Shown here one piece after another: positions 38,752 through 47,884 of a DNA stretch of 64,000 bases. Source of the DNA: [Synechococcus] sp. NIES-970. Its GTDB lineage: Bacteria > Cyanobacteriota > Cyanobacteriia > Cyanobacteriales > MRBY01. Position numbers and translations under genes: made by a program. Under the pieces are notes generated by a model, which ran no database searches, was not told the origin of the DNA, and saw only the letters and a program-made list of their open reading frames with translations. The DNA is taken from NCBI GenBank assembly GCA_002356215.1, contig AP017959.1:248001-312000 (forward strand), written 5' to 3'. Position 1 is the first letter of the stretch. Each line of letters begins with the position of its first letter.

Positions 38752-39276
38752 TTGTCACAAGGCTTGCCCGGAATAAAAATTGCACTAAAACAATTAGAGT
38801 TTGAAAAGGTTTATTTTAACAAAAAACTGCAAATCTCCGATTTCAAGTTCCTTAAAACATATTATTTTGAATTTCGTGGTTTATCGGGAGTTGCCGCGTC
38901 TAGTTTGATTTCTATTGAAAAAGATTTGCTTGGTAATACTGTGAATAATATTGATGATTTCAATGAAGATCTTAGGTTGTTATTTTTGAGTGTCTTTCCT
39001 CAAAGAGATAAGACAGTTTTATTTTTGAGTTTTCACAAAAAAGAACAGGTTTTCAAAAATTTGATTAAACAAATACAAAAAATGCGCAAAATAGATCAGC
39101 AAATTATCTTTTCAAATATATTACTCTTTTATGTAGAAAACTTTGTTTTGTCTCCTTGCTTGTGGGATTCATACTCAATTCAAAAACAGCAAGATATACA
39201 AAGAGTAGTCTCTGAAATTGGTGAAGTAAACTCAAATAACTTAGGGCAAATCAAGAATATTAATCTTTTTTTGTGA
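38752..39276 (+). CDS. C-terminal fragment of the split AT-rich gene
   Basis: A 174-codon open part in the same frame as the preceding fragment. Its only start near the left end is a TTG at 38752, and an independent ribosome site is not obvious. The sequence is rich in Phe, Leu, Lys and Ile (TYYFEFRGLSGVAASSLIS, RLLFLSVFPQRDKTVLFLSF), with a helical C-terminus ending INLFL. It is best read as the distal half of a single gene, not as a gene of its own. No catalytic motif is evident. Confidence 0.4.
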   Translation: MSQGLPGIKIALKQLEFEKVYFNKKLQISDFKFLKTYYFEFRGLSGVAASSLISIEKDLLGNTVNNIDDFNEDLRLLFLSVFPQRDKTVLFLSFHKKEQVFKNLIKQIQKMRKIDQQIIFSNILLFYVENFVLSPCLWDSYSIQKQQDIQRVVSEIGEVNSNNLGQIKNINLFL

Positions 39277-39318
39277 GGTTGTTGCTTTGCCCCCATGAAC
39301 TCTGCCTCAGACATCCTC

Positions 39319-42300
39319 TTAGATAGAATCTAACCAGTTTTCCTCTGGGTCAGAATCCGCGCCAACATAGGCTGGAGGATTTGTTGCTCTGGTCGGGGAT
39401 TCTAAGCCATTAGCTGTTTGCTCTGGCTCATCTATACCTAACCATTGATCATCGGGTTGTTCAGCATCAAAGGAAACAGCCATCGTCGTCTCATCTTCGC
39501 CCCAATCATCATCAGGTTCATCGAGTTCAACTTCTGCGACCACAACTTCATCCGGTGCGACGACAGGAAGAATTTCTGCTTCTGTCGTTATAGATGGCTC
39601 TTCGGGTTCTGTGGGTTGCTCTTCCAGTTCCGGTAAGATCGCCACCTCTGCAATCGTCAGGGGTTCTTCCCGTTCGGGGCGTTGTCGATCAAAGACTAGT
39701 TGCCCATCGGCACAATCAACCACAATGCGATCGCCTTCTATGAAGTCCGTTTCTAGAATGCGGTTGGCGATCGGGTTTTCTAGCTCCCGCTGAATCGCCC
39801 GCTTGAGCGGTCTGGCCCCAAAGGTTGGGTCATAACCCGCTTCTACCACATGATCTAAAGCCTGATCCGTAAGTTGAAGCACAATTTTCTGATCTGCGAG
39901 TAACTTCTCAATGCGCTTAATTTGCAACTTCACAATTTCCTTTAACTCGTCCCGTTTGAGGGTATGGAAAATAATCAGCTCGTCAATGCGGTTCAAAAAT
40001 TCTGGCCGGAAATTTTTCCGTAGAGATCCTGTCACCTGATCGCGCATTTGATCGTAGTTCGCATCATCCCCTGACAAACTCAGGATAAACTCACTGCCAA
40101 TGTTGCTCGTCATTACGATGATCGTATTGCGAAAATCCACGACCCGTCCTTGAGAATCAGTGATCCGGCCATCATCTAGCACCTGTAACAGGATGTTAAA
40201 CACATCCTTATGGGCTTTTTCCACTTCATCTAGAAGCACCACCGAATAAGGGCGCCGCCGCACCGCCTCCGACAGTTGACCTCCTTCTTCGTAACCCACA
40301 TAGCCTGGAGGCGCTCCAATTAAACGCGACACGGCATGTTTTTCCATGTACTCGGACATATCAATACGCACCATCGCTTCTTCACTGTCAAAGAGTAGTG
40401 CCGCTAAAGCCCGTGCTAATTCTGTTTTGCCGACCCCCGTTGGCCCCATAAACATAAATGAACCAATCGGACGACTGGGATCCTTCATCCCAGCCCGGGC
40501 ACGACGGATTGCCGCAGAAACCGCTTCCACCGCTTCCTGTTGGCCAATAACTCGCTGATGAAGATGCCCTTCGAGTTGCAACAGCTTTTGGCGCTCCGAT
40601 TCCATCAGACGGTTCACGGGAATGCCAGTCCAACGGGCAACAATTTCCGCAATGTCTGCCTCGGTGACCTGTTCCCGGAGCATCGCATCCCCAGCCGCTT
40701 GAATTTCCAAAAGCTTGGCTTCTTTTTGGCTCAGTTCTGCTTGTAATCCTTCGAGGCGGCCATATTTTAATTGGGCCGCTTTGTTGAGGTCATAGGCTCG
40801 CTCTGCCTGTTCTACCTGGAGGCGCAATTGTTCTTCTTCTTCCTTAAGGCCATTAATCTCATCAATCAGATTCTTCTCCGCAAGCCACTGGGAAGAGAGG
40901 TCTTTTTGTTGAACTTCGAGATTTTTGATTTCCTCATCAATGCGATCAAGGCGTTCTTTGGATGCGAGGTAAGCTGGGGAATTGGCCCCCAGTTGTTCTT
41001 CTCCCTTCAGGGAAAGTTGTTCCATTTGTAGTTGCATCAAACGGCGATCGATCGCCTCTAGTTCTACAGGTTTAGAGGTGATCTCCATCTTAAGTTTGGC
41101 GGCAGCCTCATCCACCAAGTCGATCGCCTTATCCGGGAGAAAACGGTCGGTAATGTAGCGGTTCGAGAGGGTGGCCGCCGCAACCAGAGCAGAATCGGTA
41201 ATATTGACGCCGTGGTGCAGTTCATAGCGCTCTTTTAGACCCCGCAGGATTGAAACAGTATCCTCAACTGTGGGTTGTTTCACCAAAACCTGTTGAAAAC
41301 GTCGCTCCAGGGCCGGATCTTTTTCAATATGTTTGCGAAACTCATCAAGGGTGGTCGCCCCAATGCAGCGCAGTTCGCCCCGGGCCAGCATCGGCTTGAG
41401 CAGATTCCCCGCATCCATGGAGCCATTGGTGGAGCCGGCCCCTACGACGGTGTGGACTTCATCAATGAACAAAATAATTTGGCCGTCGGATTGGGTCACT
41501 TCTTTAAGCACCGACCGTAGCCGCGCTTCAAATTCGCCCCGATATTTTGCCCCGGCGATCAGGGAGCCCATATCCAAAGACATGAGTTGGCGGTTTTTTA
41601 ACGATTCAGGTACATCTCCATTAACAATTCGCTGGGCCAAGCCCTCGGCGATCGCCGTTTTACCGACCCCCGGCTCCCCAATGAGGACTGGATTATTTTT
41701 CGAACGGCGAGACAGCACCTGGATCACTCGGCGAATTTCATCATCCCGCCCGATGACTGGATCGAGTTTGCCGTCCTTCGCTTGCTCCGTCAGATCCCGG
41801 CCATATCTACCCAGGGCACTGCCATAGGCACTGCTACTGCCGCCATCTTCCCCTTCCTCTTGATTTTGCGTGGTGACCCTCTGGCTCCCCTTGACCGCTT
41901 TAATTTTTAGTTCAAAATCTTGGGGATCGAGGTTAAAACTTTTGAGCGATCGCCGCCCGATACGGTCATCTTCTGCAAAGCCCACCAGCAGATGCTCCAC
42001 AGAGATAAAATCATCCTGCCAACTGACCCGGCAGGCCTCTGCCCGGTCAAGCATCACATCCAGTTGGGGGCCGAGATAGAGTTGATCACCCCGCATCAAC
42101 TTCGGTTGCTGTTGCGTAAAGCGTTCAAGCTGTTGCTGAAGCCGCAGTGAGTCGATACCCGCCTGGGTCAAAATAATTTGGGCCAGCCCCTGATCCTGTT
42201 CCAACAAAGACAACAGTAAGTGCTCTACCTCAAGATTTTGGTGTCTGTAACGACGGGCGATCTCCTGTGACTTGACGATCGCATCCCAAGCTTGCTCGGT

Positions 42301-42327
42301 AAATTTGCTGGAATCAGTGGGCTGCAT
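39319..42327 (-). CDS. clpB: ClpB disaggregase (Hsp100) with acidic C-terminal extension
   Basis: A 1002-residue chaperone; ClpB proteins are usually about 870. It has a Clp-N domain (1-150), a first AAA+ ring domain with [13 protein letters not shown], the long coiled-coil M domain (about 410-530) and a second AAA+ domain with [13 protein letters not shown]. Together with DnaK it resolubilises aggregated proteins after heat or oxidative stress. The last ~120 residues (coding bases about 39322-39681) are an acidic tail. It holds Trp-centred motifs [15 protein letters not shown] and ENWLDSI that are not part of the family core. It is divergent from speD. Confidence 0.96.
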   Translation of the reverse strand: MQPTDSSKFTEQAWDAIVKSQEIARRYRHQNLEVEHLLLSLLEQDQGLAQIILTQAGIDSLRLQQQLERFTQQQPKLMRGDQLYLGPQLDVMLDRAEACRVSWQDDFISVEHLLVGFAEDDRIGRRSLKSFNLDPQDFELKIKAVKGSQRVTTQNQEEGEDGGSSSAYGSALGRYGRDLTEQAKDGKLDPVIGRDDEIRRVIQVLSRRSKNNPVLIGEPGVGKTAIAEGLAQRIVNGDVPESLKNRQLMSLDMGSLIAGAKYRGEFEARLRSVLKEVTQSDGQIILFIDEVHTVVGAGSTNGSMDAGNLLKPMLARGELRCIGATTLDEFRKHIEKDPALERRFQQVLVKQPTVEDTVSILRGLKERYELHHGVNITDSALVAAATLSNRYITDRFLPDKAIDLVDEAAAKLKMEITSKPVELEAIDRRLMQLQMEQLSLKGEEQLGANSPAYLASKERLDRIDEEIKNLEVQQKDLSSQWLAEKNLIDEINGLKEEEEQLRLQVEQAERAYDLNKAAQLKYGRLEGLQAELSQKEAKLLEIQAAGDAMLREQVTEADIAEIVARWTGIPVNRLMESERQKLLQLEGHLHQRVIGQQEAVEAVSAAIRRARAGMKDPSRPIGSFMFMGPTGVGKTELARALAALLFDSEEAMVRIDMSEYMEKHAVSRLIGAPPGYVGYEEGGQLSEAVRRRPYSVVLLDEVEKAHKDVFNILLQVLDDGRITDSQGRVVDFRNTIIVMTSNIGSEFILSLSGDDANYDQMRDQVTGSLRKNFRPEFLNRIDELIIFHTLKRDELKEIVKLQIKRIEKLLADQKIVLQLTDQALDHVVEAGYDPTFGARPLKRAIQRELENPIANRILETDFIEGDRIVVDCADGQLVFDRQRPEREEPLTIAEVAILPELEEQPTEPEEPSITTEAEILPVVAPDEVVVAEVELDEPDDDWGEDETTMAVSFDAEQPDDQWLGIDEPEQTANGLESPTRATNPPAYVGADSDPEENWLDSI

Positions 42328-42390
42328 CAGTAATTTTCGGGGTTGGCATGAACAGTTTTCTTCAGCTCAGTTTAACACCCCCACCGCCGT

Positions 42391-42448
42391 CCCAAGGGGC
42401 TGCCCGTGGGAGATCTTGGGGTCATTCCTCACCCGAAGCCCCCTTGGG
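42391..42448. repeat. Imperfect inverted repeat between clpB and speD
   Basis: CCCAAGGGGCT (42391-42401) faces AGCCCCCTTGGG (42437-42448), complementary except for one extra C, with 35 bases between. It lies in the divergent promoter region. It is not a CIRCE element (no TTAGCACTC/GAGTGCTAA). Confidence 0.55.
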
Positions 42449-42471
42449 AAAATTAGCAAAATCCTAAATTC

Positions 42472-42548
42472 AGGTAAAAATTAGGTAAAAATACGGATTT
42501 ATTTTCCAAGAAAAATCATTGAAACTGTTATCTTCCTTGTGGTATTAA
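42472..42548 (+). promoter_or_regulatory. speD promoter with tandem AGGTAAAAAT repeats
   Basis: A -35 box TTGAAA (42519-42524) and a -10 box TATTAA (42543-42548) are separated by 18 bases. Upstream lie two direct copies of AGGTAAAAAT at 42472-42481 and 42483-42492, 11 bases apart (one helical turn), which suggests a regulator binding site. Prediction from sequence only. Confidence 0.5.
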
Positions 42549-42590
42549 TAGGAAATTTACCCCTTTACTTGGAGTGTAAGGATAACAAGA

Positions 42591-42971
42591 ATGAAAAAAT
42601 TGGGTACTCACCTTGTGGTGGATGGTTGGGGTTCCCCTGCGAACCTGCTTGATGATCCCGAAGGTATCCGTCAGGCTATGATCGAAGCGATCGCTGCCGG
42701 AGAAGCTACTCTAATTGACCTCTGTGTCCACCAGTTTAGTCCCCATGGTGTAACTGCCACCGCAACCCTTGCCGAGTCTCACATTGCGATTCACACTTGG
42801 CCCGAATATGGGTATTTTGCAGCCGATTTATTTTTCTGTGGTCGCGGTAAACCCGTCGAAGCCATGAAATTCCTTCAGAAAGCGTTACAGGCGACGGAAT
42901 GTAAAATGACCGAGTTTGACCGCGGCTTCCCTAAGGAAATGCTTGTTCCTCCCATGGCGGCGATCGCCTAA
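42591..42971 (+). CDS. speD: S-adenosylmethionine decarboxylase proenzyme
   Basis: A 126-residue proenzyme of the short bacterial (SpeH/SpeD class 1B) type. It cleaves itself before the Ser in LAESHIAIHTWPEYGY to make the pyruvoyl cofactor. The mature enzyme decarboxylates S-adenosylmethionine to supply aminopropyl groups for spermidine. Conserved Cys appear at LIDLCVHQFSPHG and at FFCGRGKP. Length is normal for the family. A hairpin terminator follows, so it is monocistronic. No spermidine synthase gene is nearby. Confidence 0.95.
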   Translation: MKKLGTHLVVDGWGSPANLLDDPEGIRQAMIEAIAAGEATLIDLCVHQFSPHGVTATATLAESHIAIHTWPEYGYFAADLFFCGRGKPVEAMKFLQKALQATECKMTEFDRGFPKEMLVPPMAAIA

Positions 42972-43046
42972 ATCTATCAGTTTCTCAACCCTTGAAGTTA
43001 GCAATATATTTAAGACTTCCTCAGTAACTGAATAACTCGAACGCTT

Positions 43047-43083
43047 CCCTTCCTCTGATGATTCGCAGGAAGGGATTCTTGTT
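43047..43083 (+). terminator. Terminator of speD
   Basis: CCCTTCCT (43047-43054) pairs with AGGAAGGG (43067-43074) around a 12-base loop, then ATTCTTGTTT. It lies 75 bases after the speD stop in a 306-base intergenic stretch that otherwise shows no feature apart from a HIP1 site near 43138. Confidence 0.65.
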
Positions 43084-43277
43084 TGGGCCGTTGCTGGTAC
43101 TCGAAATTGACTTTTGGGTAACAGGGTTTATCTGAGGCGATCGCCCCAGGACACAGCCCCGAGAAGATTAAAAGTATTCTCCCTGGCCCAACGTTGGTTA
43201 AATTCCCCTAGGATTTTAGTACGGCGATATATGGCGCCCTTTGATAGAATGTAGCTCACCCATTGACTGCCATTTCT

Positions 43278-43508
43278 ATGGAAAATAATCCGACCGATAT
43301 CCCGCAACGCAGCGAAAAAACCCAAATTTCCATCCACATTGATCCAGATGTCCTTGAGCAGATCAAACATCTCACCAATGATCCGAGTAAAGTGATTGAA
43401 ACGGCGGTCAAACAATGGCTCCGGGGCGAGCGGGTGCGGGATGATGAGTTGACGCGACGTCTCCGCCGCAATCCACCAGTCCCCCCCAAAGGAGAATGGA
43501 ACGATTAG
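43278..43508 (+). CDS. Small ribbon-helix-helix-like protein
   Basis: A 76-residue protein from the ATG at 43278 (MENNPTDIPQRSEKTQ). The middle, QISIHIDPDVLEQIKHL then PSKVIETAVKQWL, has the beta strand plus two helices pattern of ribbon-helix-helix (CopG/MetJ-type) DNA-binding proteins. A basic, Pro-rich tail (TRRLRRNPPVPPKGEW) follows. It may be an antitoxin-like or autonomous repressor, but no toxin gene lies beside it. The long frame on the opposite strand (43128-43715) is only its shadow. Confidence 0.62.
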   Translation: MENNPTDIPQRSEKTQISIHIDPDVLEQIKHLTNDPSKVIETAVKQWLRGERVRDDELTRRLRRNPPVPPKGEWND

Positions 43509-43874
43509 GCTGAGCATGGCCGCGCATTTTATTTGATCTCCTCGATGTTCCTCTGGGGAAAGTGTGAAGATCTCCAATGCTAGATTTAAGTGGCAAGTCG
43601 CATGGGCGCTAGTAAAGGACATGGACAATACCTGGGAAAAAAGTTGGCTAGAGCTGTCGCATCTATAGAATTCTTGGGGATATTGCTTTGTCGATAAACG
43701 GGCGATCGCCCACAATAAAAGCTTTTTTCAAGCAATATCCTAAGAGCCAAATCCGAAAGTGCATCGATAGTTTGAATGCCGGAAAATCAGCCGAAAAAAA
43801 TTAATAATCTCAGTATTTTTTACCTGCAAATCGACTATAGTCTGGAAAGATTGTCTTAAATTCTCACATTCACC
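43509..43874. other. 366-base intergenic region upstream of folC
   Basis: No gene is seen. It holds an 11-bp perfect inverted repeat, GGATATTGCTT (43678-43688) and AAGCAATATCC (43730-43740), with the 12-bp HIP1 palindrome GGGCGATCGCCC (43700-43711) between the arms. The AT-rich stretch before folC includes a possible -10, TATAGT, at about 43838. Confidence 0.5.
43678..43740. repeat. Inverted repeat enclosing a HIP1 palindrome
   Basis: Two perfect 11-base arms, GGATATTGCTT and AAGCAATATCC, stand 41 bases apart around GGGCGATCGCCC. The arms could fold as a 63-base hairpin. It looks like a small non-coding element or the remains of one; it encodes nothing. Confidence 0.6.
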
Positions 43875-45137
43875 ATGAGCCAGACGGCCATTACTGATCG
43901 CCTCGCCATCTTTGAACATTTTGGCATTAACCTCGGCTTAGACCGCATTCACAATCTCCTTGCCCATCTCCATCATCCAGAACGGCAAGTCCCGATCATC
44001 CACGTTGCCGGGACCAATGGCAAAGGTTCAGTCTGTGCTTATTTATCGAGCATTCTCACCGCAGCGGGCTATCGAGTCGGCCGGTTTACCTCTCCCCATC
44101 TGGTGGATTGGACAGAGCGGATTTGTCTCAATAACCAACCCATCGCCGCCGATCGCCTCTTCAAAATTCTGCAACAAGTTGAGACTGCCATCGATCCGGC
44201 ACAGGAAACACCCACCCAGTTTGAAGTCATTACAGCGGCTGGGTTTTTGTATTTCGCCCAGGAAAATGTTGATATCGCAGTGATTGAAGTGGGCTTGGGG
44301 GGCAGACTGGACTCAACCAATGTTTGCGATCGCCCCTTGGTTTCGGTCATCACTTCCATTGGAATGGATCATTGGCAACGGCTGGGGAATAGCCTCGATA
44401 AAATTGCGGCAGAAAAAGCGGGGATTCTCAAACAAGATTGTCCGGCAGTGATTGGGGTCGTGCCAGAACTCGCCGCGCAGGTGATTCAGGAAAAAATTGC
44501 GGCGCTAAATTGTCCCAGCACTTGGATCCAACCAGCCCAGGCAGTTCACTCCTCTTCAGGGGGAGGGCAGAGGGGAAGGTTGGCGAAATATGGTGATTTT
44601 GAGTATCATTTGCCGCTTCTAGGGGATATTCAGCTCCACAATTCGGCGATCGCCATCGAAACCATCTACACGCTACGAAAACAAGGCTGGCAGATTACCG
44701 ATGCAGCATTGCGCGATGGAATCGCTCAAACCCAATGGGCGGGACGGATTGAGTGGCGACGGTGGAAAGCGCATGACATTCTCATCGATGGGGCCCATAA
44801 CGGTGTGGCAGCGGTAGCACTCCGGGAATATGTCGATACCCTGCCACAACCTGTGACTTGGGTGATGGGGATGCTCACCACCAAGGATCATCAAAATGTC
44901 TTTAAGGCGTTGTTGCGGAAAGGCGATCGCCTCCATTTAGTTCCCGTGGGCGGCCATAGCAGCGCCAATCCAGGCGAACTTGCCATGTTAGCCCAGTTGA
45001 GTTGTCCCACATTGGAAAACTGTCAAACCCACGCTACTTTGCCCGCAGCCCTTGATCAGGCCATTGTCAACAAGGAAACTGTGGTGCTATGCGGCTCTCT
45101 ATATCTTTTGGGAGAATTTCTTAGCTATGCAGCCTAA
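43875..45137 (+). CDS. folC: Dihydrofolate synthase / folylpolyglutamate synthase
   Basis: A 420-residue Mur-ligase-fold enzyme. It adds glutamate to dihydropteroate and to tetrahydrofolates, retaining folates in the cell. The ATP loop is VAGTNGKGSVCAYLSSIL. Other signatures are GRFTSPHLVDWTERI, EVGLGGRLDSTN and ILIDGAHN. The start MSQTAITDRLAIFEHFGINLGLDRI fits the family. The last 11 bases overlap the next gene, indicating translational coupling. Confidence 0.95.
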   Translation: MSQTAITDRLAIFEHFGINLGLDRIHNLLAHLHHPERQVPIIHVAGTNGKGSVCAYLSSILTAAGYRVGRFTSPHLVDWTERICLNNQPIAADRLFKILQQVETAIDPAQETPTQFEVITAAGFLYFAQENVDIAVIEVGLGGRLDSTNVCDRPLVSVITSIGMDHWQRLGNSLDKIAAEKAGILKQDCPAVIGVVPELAAQVIQEKIAALNCPSTWIQPAQAVHSSSGGGQRGRLAKYGDFEYHLPLLGDIQLHNSAIAIETIYTLRKQGWQITDAALRDGIAQTQWAGRIEWRRWKAHDILIDGAHNGVAAVALREYVDTLPQPVTWVMGMLTTKDHQNVFKALLRKGDRLHLVPVGGHSSANPGELAMLAQLSCPTLENCQTHATLPAALDQAIVNKETVVLCGSLYLLGEFLSYAA

Positions 45138-45504
45138 ATTCAAAACCAGACGAGCTTGGAACCAAGCCGAAGCCTTGTTACAACCAGCCTTTATTCGGGT
45201 GGTGGACAACTTTCGCGCCCAACTAGAAGATTCTGCCTGGAGTGGCGAGTACGAAGATATCCAGACGCCCTATCCAGGTTATCTGTTACACCTCAAAAAA
45301 GAGGGGCTGGAAACCAGCATCAATATCTGGGATCTGTGCTACCAAATTTGTTTCTGTGAATATCCCACCACAGCCATTGTGGGCAATAGTTGTGAAGTGG
45401 AAATCGATCAAAGCCTCTTTGAAGACGCCGGTGCTGTGGATTGGCAACGGCTTGAAACTAAGACCCAGCGGTTAATCGAAGCAATTTTTGACCAGTTGCC
45501 ATAA
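45127..45504 (+). CDS. Conserved cyanobacterial protein of unknown function
   Basis: A 125-residue protein from the ATG at 45127 (MQPKFKTRRAWNQAEALLQPAF), inside the end of folC; the frame extends upstream only as overlap. It is soluble and acidic, with aromatic-rich motifs: YEDIQTPYPGYLLHLKK, INIWDLCYQICFCEYPT and VEIDQSLFEDAGAVDWQRL. I do not recognise a domain. Its 11-base overlap with folC suggests co-translation. Confidence 0.72.
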   Translation: MQPKFKTRRAWNQAEALLQPAFIRVVDNFRAQLEDSAWSGEYEDIQTPYPGYLLHLKKEGLETSINIWDLCYQICFCEYPTTAIVGNSCEVEIDQSLFEDAGAVDWQRLETKTQRLIEAIFDQLP

Positions 45505-45594
45505 TTCGGCCCAGTTGCCGTGATGCGAGATTATGCTGAGTTGAAAAGACAAAACCCGGGGGCGATCGCCGACGTCTTAATTTGACAAGAGCCG

Positions 45595-46221
45595 ATGGAA
45601 ACAGTAATTACCTACGCAGACTGGAAGCTTGATCTCCTCACCTATGACACCGACACAAGCAGTGACAACTCTCTCATTTGGGCGATCGACGCCCCACAAA
45701 CCTATCGCTATACAGCCCAATTTTTCGCCGAGGCCAATGGTCTTCTCAACGAAATAAGCCCTGAAGAACTGAACAAAATTTTTTGGTTTTTGAGCCATGA
45801 TGTACTCAATGTTCAGCCAGAACATTATCCAGATCTACCGATCTGGCAAGACTATTTAGGCGCAATCAAAATTCTCTTTCGCGATCTTTTCAACATCCAC
45901 TGTGCCCCGGTCCTCGGGCATCGCGATGAGCAACCGACAACCCCCCTCAATAGTGCCTGCTACATGTGGTGGGACATCCTCCCCGTTTGGCATTCTGACG
46001 AAAATTGTCGCTTTGCCATCCAGTCCCTTTGTTTGGAGGTGATGACATTTTGTCTGTCCCTGGGGAATCTCGCCTGCAAGGAGTCGGCCCTGCATGGCCT
46101 CGGACATTGGTATCATTTCGCACCGCGAGAGGTTGAAAGGATTATTCAAGAGGGCGATCGCCACATTCCTCCCCCACTCAAAAACTACGCGAAATCCGCC
46201 CAATGTGGCTGTGTACTTTAA
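45595..46221 (+). CDS. Uncharacterised protein with CKESALHGLGHW motif
   Basis: A 208-residue soluble protein of unknown function starting METVITYADWKLDLLTYDTD. It is rich in Trp and Tyr. The C-terminal half has NLACKESALHGLGHWYHFAP, followed by EVERIIQEGDRHIPPPL and a terminal CGCVL. This local pattern resembles the helical-repeat segment of proteins that track conserved alpha-alpha units, but I cannot name a domain. It lies 90 bases after the preceding gene on the same strand and just before the nitrogen-regulated urt promoter. Confidence 0.68.
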   Translation: METVITYADWKLDLLTYDTDTSSDNSLIWAIDAPQTYRYTAQFFAEANGLLNEISPEELNKIFWFLSHDVLNVQPEHYPDLPIWQDYLGAIKILFRDLFNIHCAPVLGHRDEQPTTPLNSACYMWWDILPVWHSDENCRFAIQSLCLEVMTFCLSLGNLACKESALHGLGHWYHFAPREVERIIQEGDRHIPPPLKNYAKSAQCGCVL

Positions 46222-46337
46222 TCCCCAGAAAATCAGCACAATGACCCTGGCGGAAAGACCACAAGCCATAATTTTGCATGAAGTTATGTTAATTTTCCCC
46301 GGCGGAAGAACTTTTAAGCTCAGACCCTCAGCACTTT

Positions 46338-46379
46338 GTATCGGGTGTCACTTTTTTTCGGGGGCTGGACTTTTACACT
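46338..46379 (+). promoter_or_regulatory. NtcA-activated promoter of the urt operon
   Basis: GTA (46338-46340), eight bases, then CAC (46349-46351) is a one-mismatch match to the NtcA consensus GTAN8TAC. After 22 bases comes TACACT (46374-46379), a TAN3T -10 box. The spacing is exactly that of classical NtcA-activated promoters, in which the site replaces the -35. It lies 86 bases before the urtA ATG. Nitrogen control of urt genes by NtcA is known in cyanobacteria. Confidence 0.7.
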
Positions 46380-46464
46380 GCAAGGCTTAAACATCACTTA
46401 AACTCTCCGGCTTTTCTCTTCTCACACACTACCCTAAAGCCCCTTGAGAAAATTACATTTAACC

Positions 46465-47781
46465 ATGAGTAATCTCGGAAGACGTAAATTTATCCTCTAC
46501 AGCTCTGCTGCCCTCGGTTCCAGTATTCTCCTCAAAGCCTGCGGCCAAGCTACAGATACAACGAATCCTGATAGTAGCAGTGGGACAACTTCTACCCCTA
46601 GCGGTGACACCATCAAAGTGGGTATTCTCCACTCCCTCAGTGGCACAATGGCGATCAGTGAAACCACCGTTGTCGAAGCAGAACAGCTCGCCATCAAAGA
46701 AATTAATGCGGCTGGTGGCATCAATGGCAAACTCATCGAGGCGATCGTTGAAGATGGCGCCTCTGACTGGGATGTGTTTAAAGAAAAAGCGGAAAAACTC
46801 ATCGATCAAGATGGTGTTGCCGTTGTCTTCGGTTGTTGGACATCTGCCAGCCGCAAAGCTGTCAAGGATGTTTTTGAAGCAAAAGACCACATTCTGTTCT
46901 ACCCACTCCAATATGAAGGCCAGGAATGTTCTAAGAATATTTTCTACACAGGGGCAGCCCCAAACCAACAGATTGAACCGGCTGTTGATTGGCTCCTAGA
47001 AAATAAAGGGACTGAGTTTTTCCTCGTCGGCTCTGATTATGTGTTCCCCAGGACTGCAAACACGATTATCAAGGCACAGTTGGAAGCAAAGGGTGGCACT
47101 ACTGTCGGAGAAGACTATCTCCCCCTTGGTAATACCGAAGTGACACCGATTATTTCTAAAATTCAAGCTGCACTCCCCGATGGTGGCGTGATTTTCAATA
47201 GTCTCAATGGTGATAGTAATGTTGCTTTCTTCAAGCAAATTAGGGATGCGGGCCTGACTCCTGATAAATATCCGGTAATGTCTGTGTCGATCGCCGAAGA
47301 AGAAGTGCGGCAAATCGGGGCTGAGTATCTCGTCGGCCACTATGCGTCTTGGAATTATTTCCAAACGGTGGAAACCCCGGAAAATGAAAAGTGGGTGACA
47401 GATTTTAAGGCAGAGTATGGTGATGACCGGGTGACCAATGACCCCATGGAGGCGGCCTACATCATGGTCTATCTGTGGAAGCAGGCCGTGGAAGCGGCGA
47501 TCGCTGGCGGTGCGGCTGATGCCTATGACCTCGAAGCAGTACGTAATGCAGCCATCGGTCAAGAATTTGCGGCCCCCGAAGGCCCCGTTACCATGAATGT
47601 CAATCACCACCTGTCGAAGACGGTGCGTATTGGTCAGGTGCGGGAAGATGGCCTGTTTGATATTGTTTGGGCCACCGACGGCCCCATTGATCCCCAGCCT
47701 TGGAACCAGTTTGTTGAGTCCACTAAGGGTTTGGGTTGTGACTGGAGTGATCCCACTAAGGGTGAACAATACCAAATCTAA
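46465..47781 (+). CDS. urtA: Urea ABC transporter substrate-binding protein
   Basis: A 438-residue periplasmic binding protein from the ATG at 46465 ([20 protein letters not shown]). The start has a twin-arginine-like RRKFIL and a lipobox-like LKACG, so it is probably an exported lipoprotein. The mature part follows the branched-chain amino-acid/amide/urea family: [33 protein letters not shown] and [21 protein letters not shown]. The last is a strong UrtA signature. It binds urea, and perhaps short amides, for UrtBCD. It heads the operon downstream of an NtcA promoter. Confidence 0.96.
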   Translation: MSNLGRRKFILYSSAALGSSILLKACGQATDTTNPDSSSGTTSTPSGDTIKVGILHSLSGTMAISETTVVEAEQLAIKEINAAGGINGKLIEAIVEDGASDWDVFKEKAEKLIDQDGVAVVFGCWTSASRKAVKDVFEAKDHILFYPLQYEGQECSKNIFYTGAAPNQQIEPAVDWLLENKGTEFFLVGSDYVFPRTANTIIKAQLEAKGGTTVGEDYLPLGNTEVTPIISKIQAALPDGGVIFNSLNGDSNVAFFKQIRDAGLTPDKYPVMSVSIAEEEVRQIGAEYLVGHYASWNYFQTVETPENEKWVTDFKAEYGDDRVTNDPMEAAYIMVYLWKQAVEAAIAGGAADAYDLEAVRNAAIGQEFAAPEGPVTMNVNHHLSKTVRIGQVREDGLFDIVWATDGPIDPQPWNQFVESTKGLGCDWSDPTKGEQYQI

Positions 47782-47884
47782 AGGTTTTTAGGGGAAACTT
47801 CGGGATAGTTGCTAAATTTTTTTTTTGCAATTACTCGATGTTTCCCTGGAATTTTTTTATGCGTATTGCGGGGAATGTGGGTCA

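Larger units (their letters stand above)
38272..39276 (+). pseudogene. AT-rich accessory gene split by one in-frame stop codon
   Basis: Two open stretches, 38272-38736 and 38752-39276, lie in the same frame and are separated only by TAA (38734-38736) and five sense codons up to a TTG. Read through, they give one protein of about 334 residues. The N-terminal half has a Cys/His cluster that may bind zinc (C36, C38, C43, H51, C99, H102), with INAHSIQN and FCGYHDTEFF. The C-terminal half is Phe/Leu/Lys-rich and mostly helical. The DNA is clearly more AT-rich than its neighbours and has no HIP1 site, which points to horizontal transfer. I recall similar ~330-residue proteins in accessory regions but cannot name a family. 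It lies between the M3 peptidase gene and clpB. Confidence 0.65.

Noticed and set aside
41333-41827. 164-codon plus-strand frame inside clpB
   Set aside because: Ser/Arg/Pro-rich shadow of the first ClpB ATPase domain.
43128-43715. 195-codon minus-strand frame
   Set aside because: It is the shadow of the 76-residue ribbon-helix-helix gene plus non-coding DNA; its sequence has no protein-like motif.
46996-47775. 259-codon minus-strand frame inside urtA
   Set aside because: Antisense shadow; urtA has a clear family match throughout.
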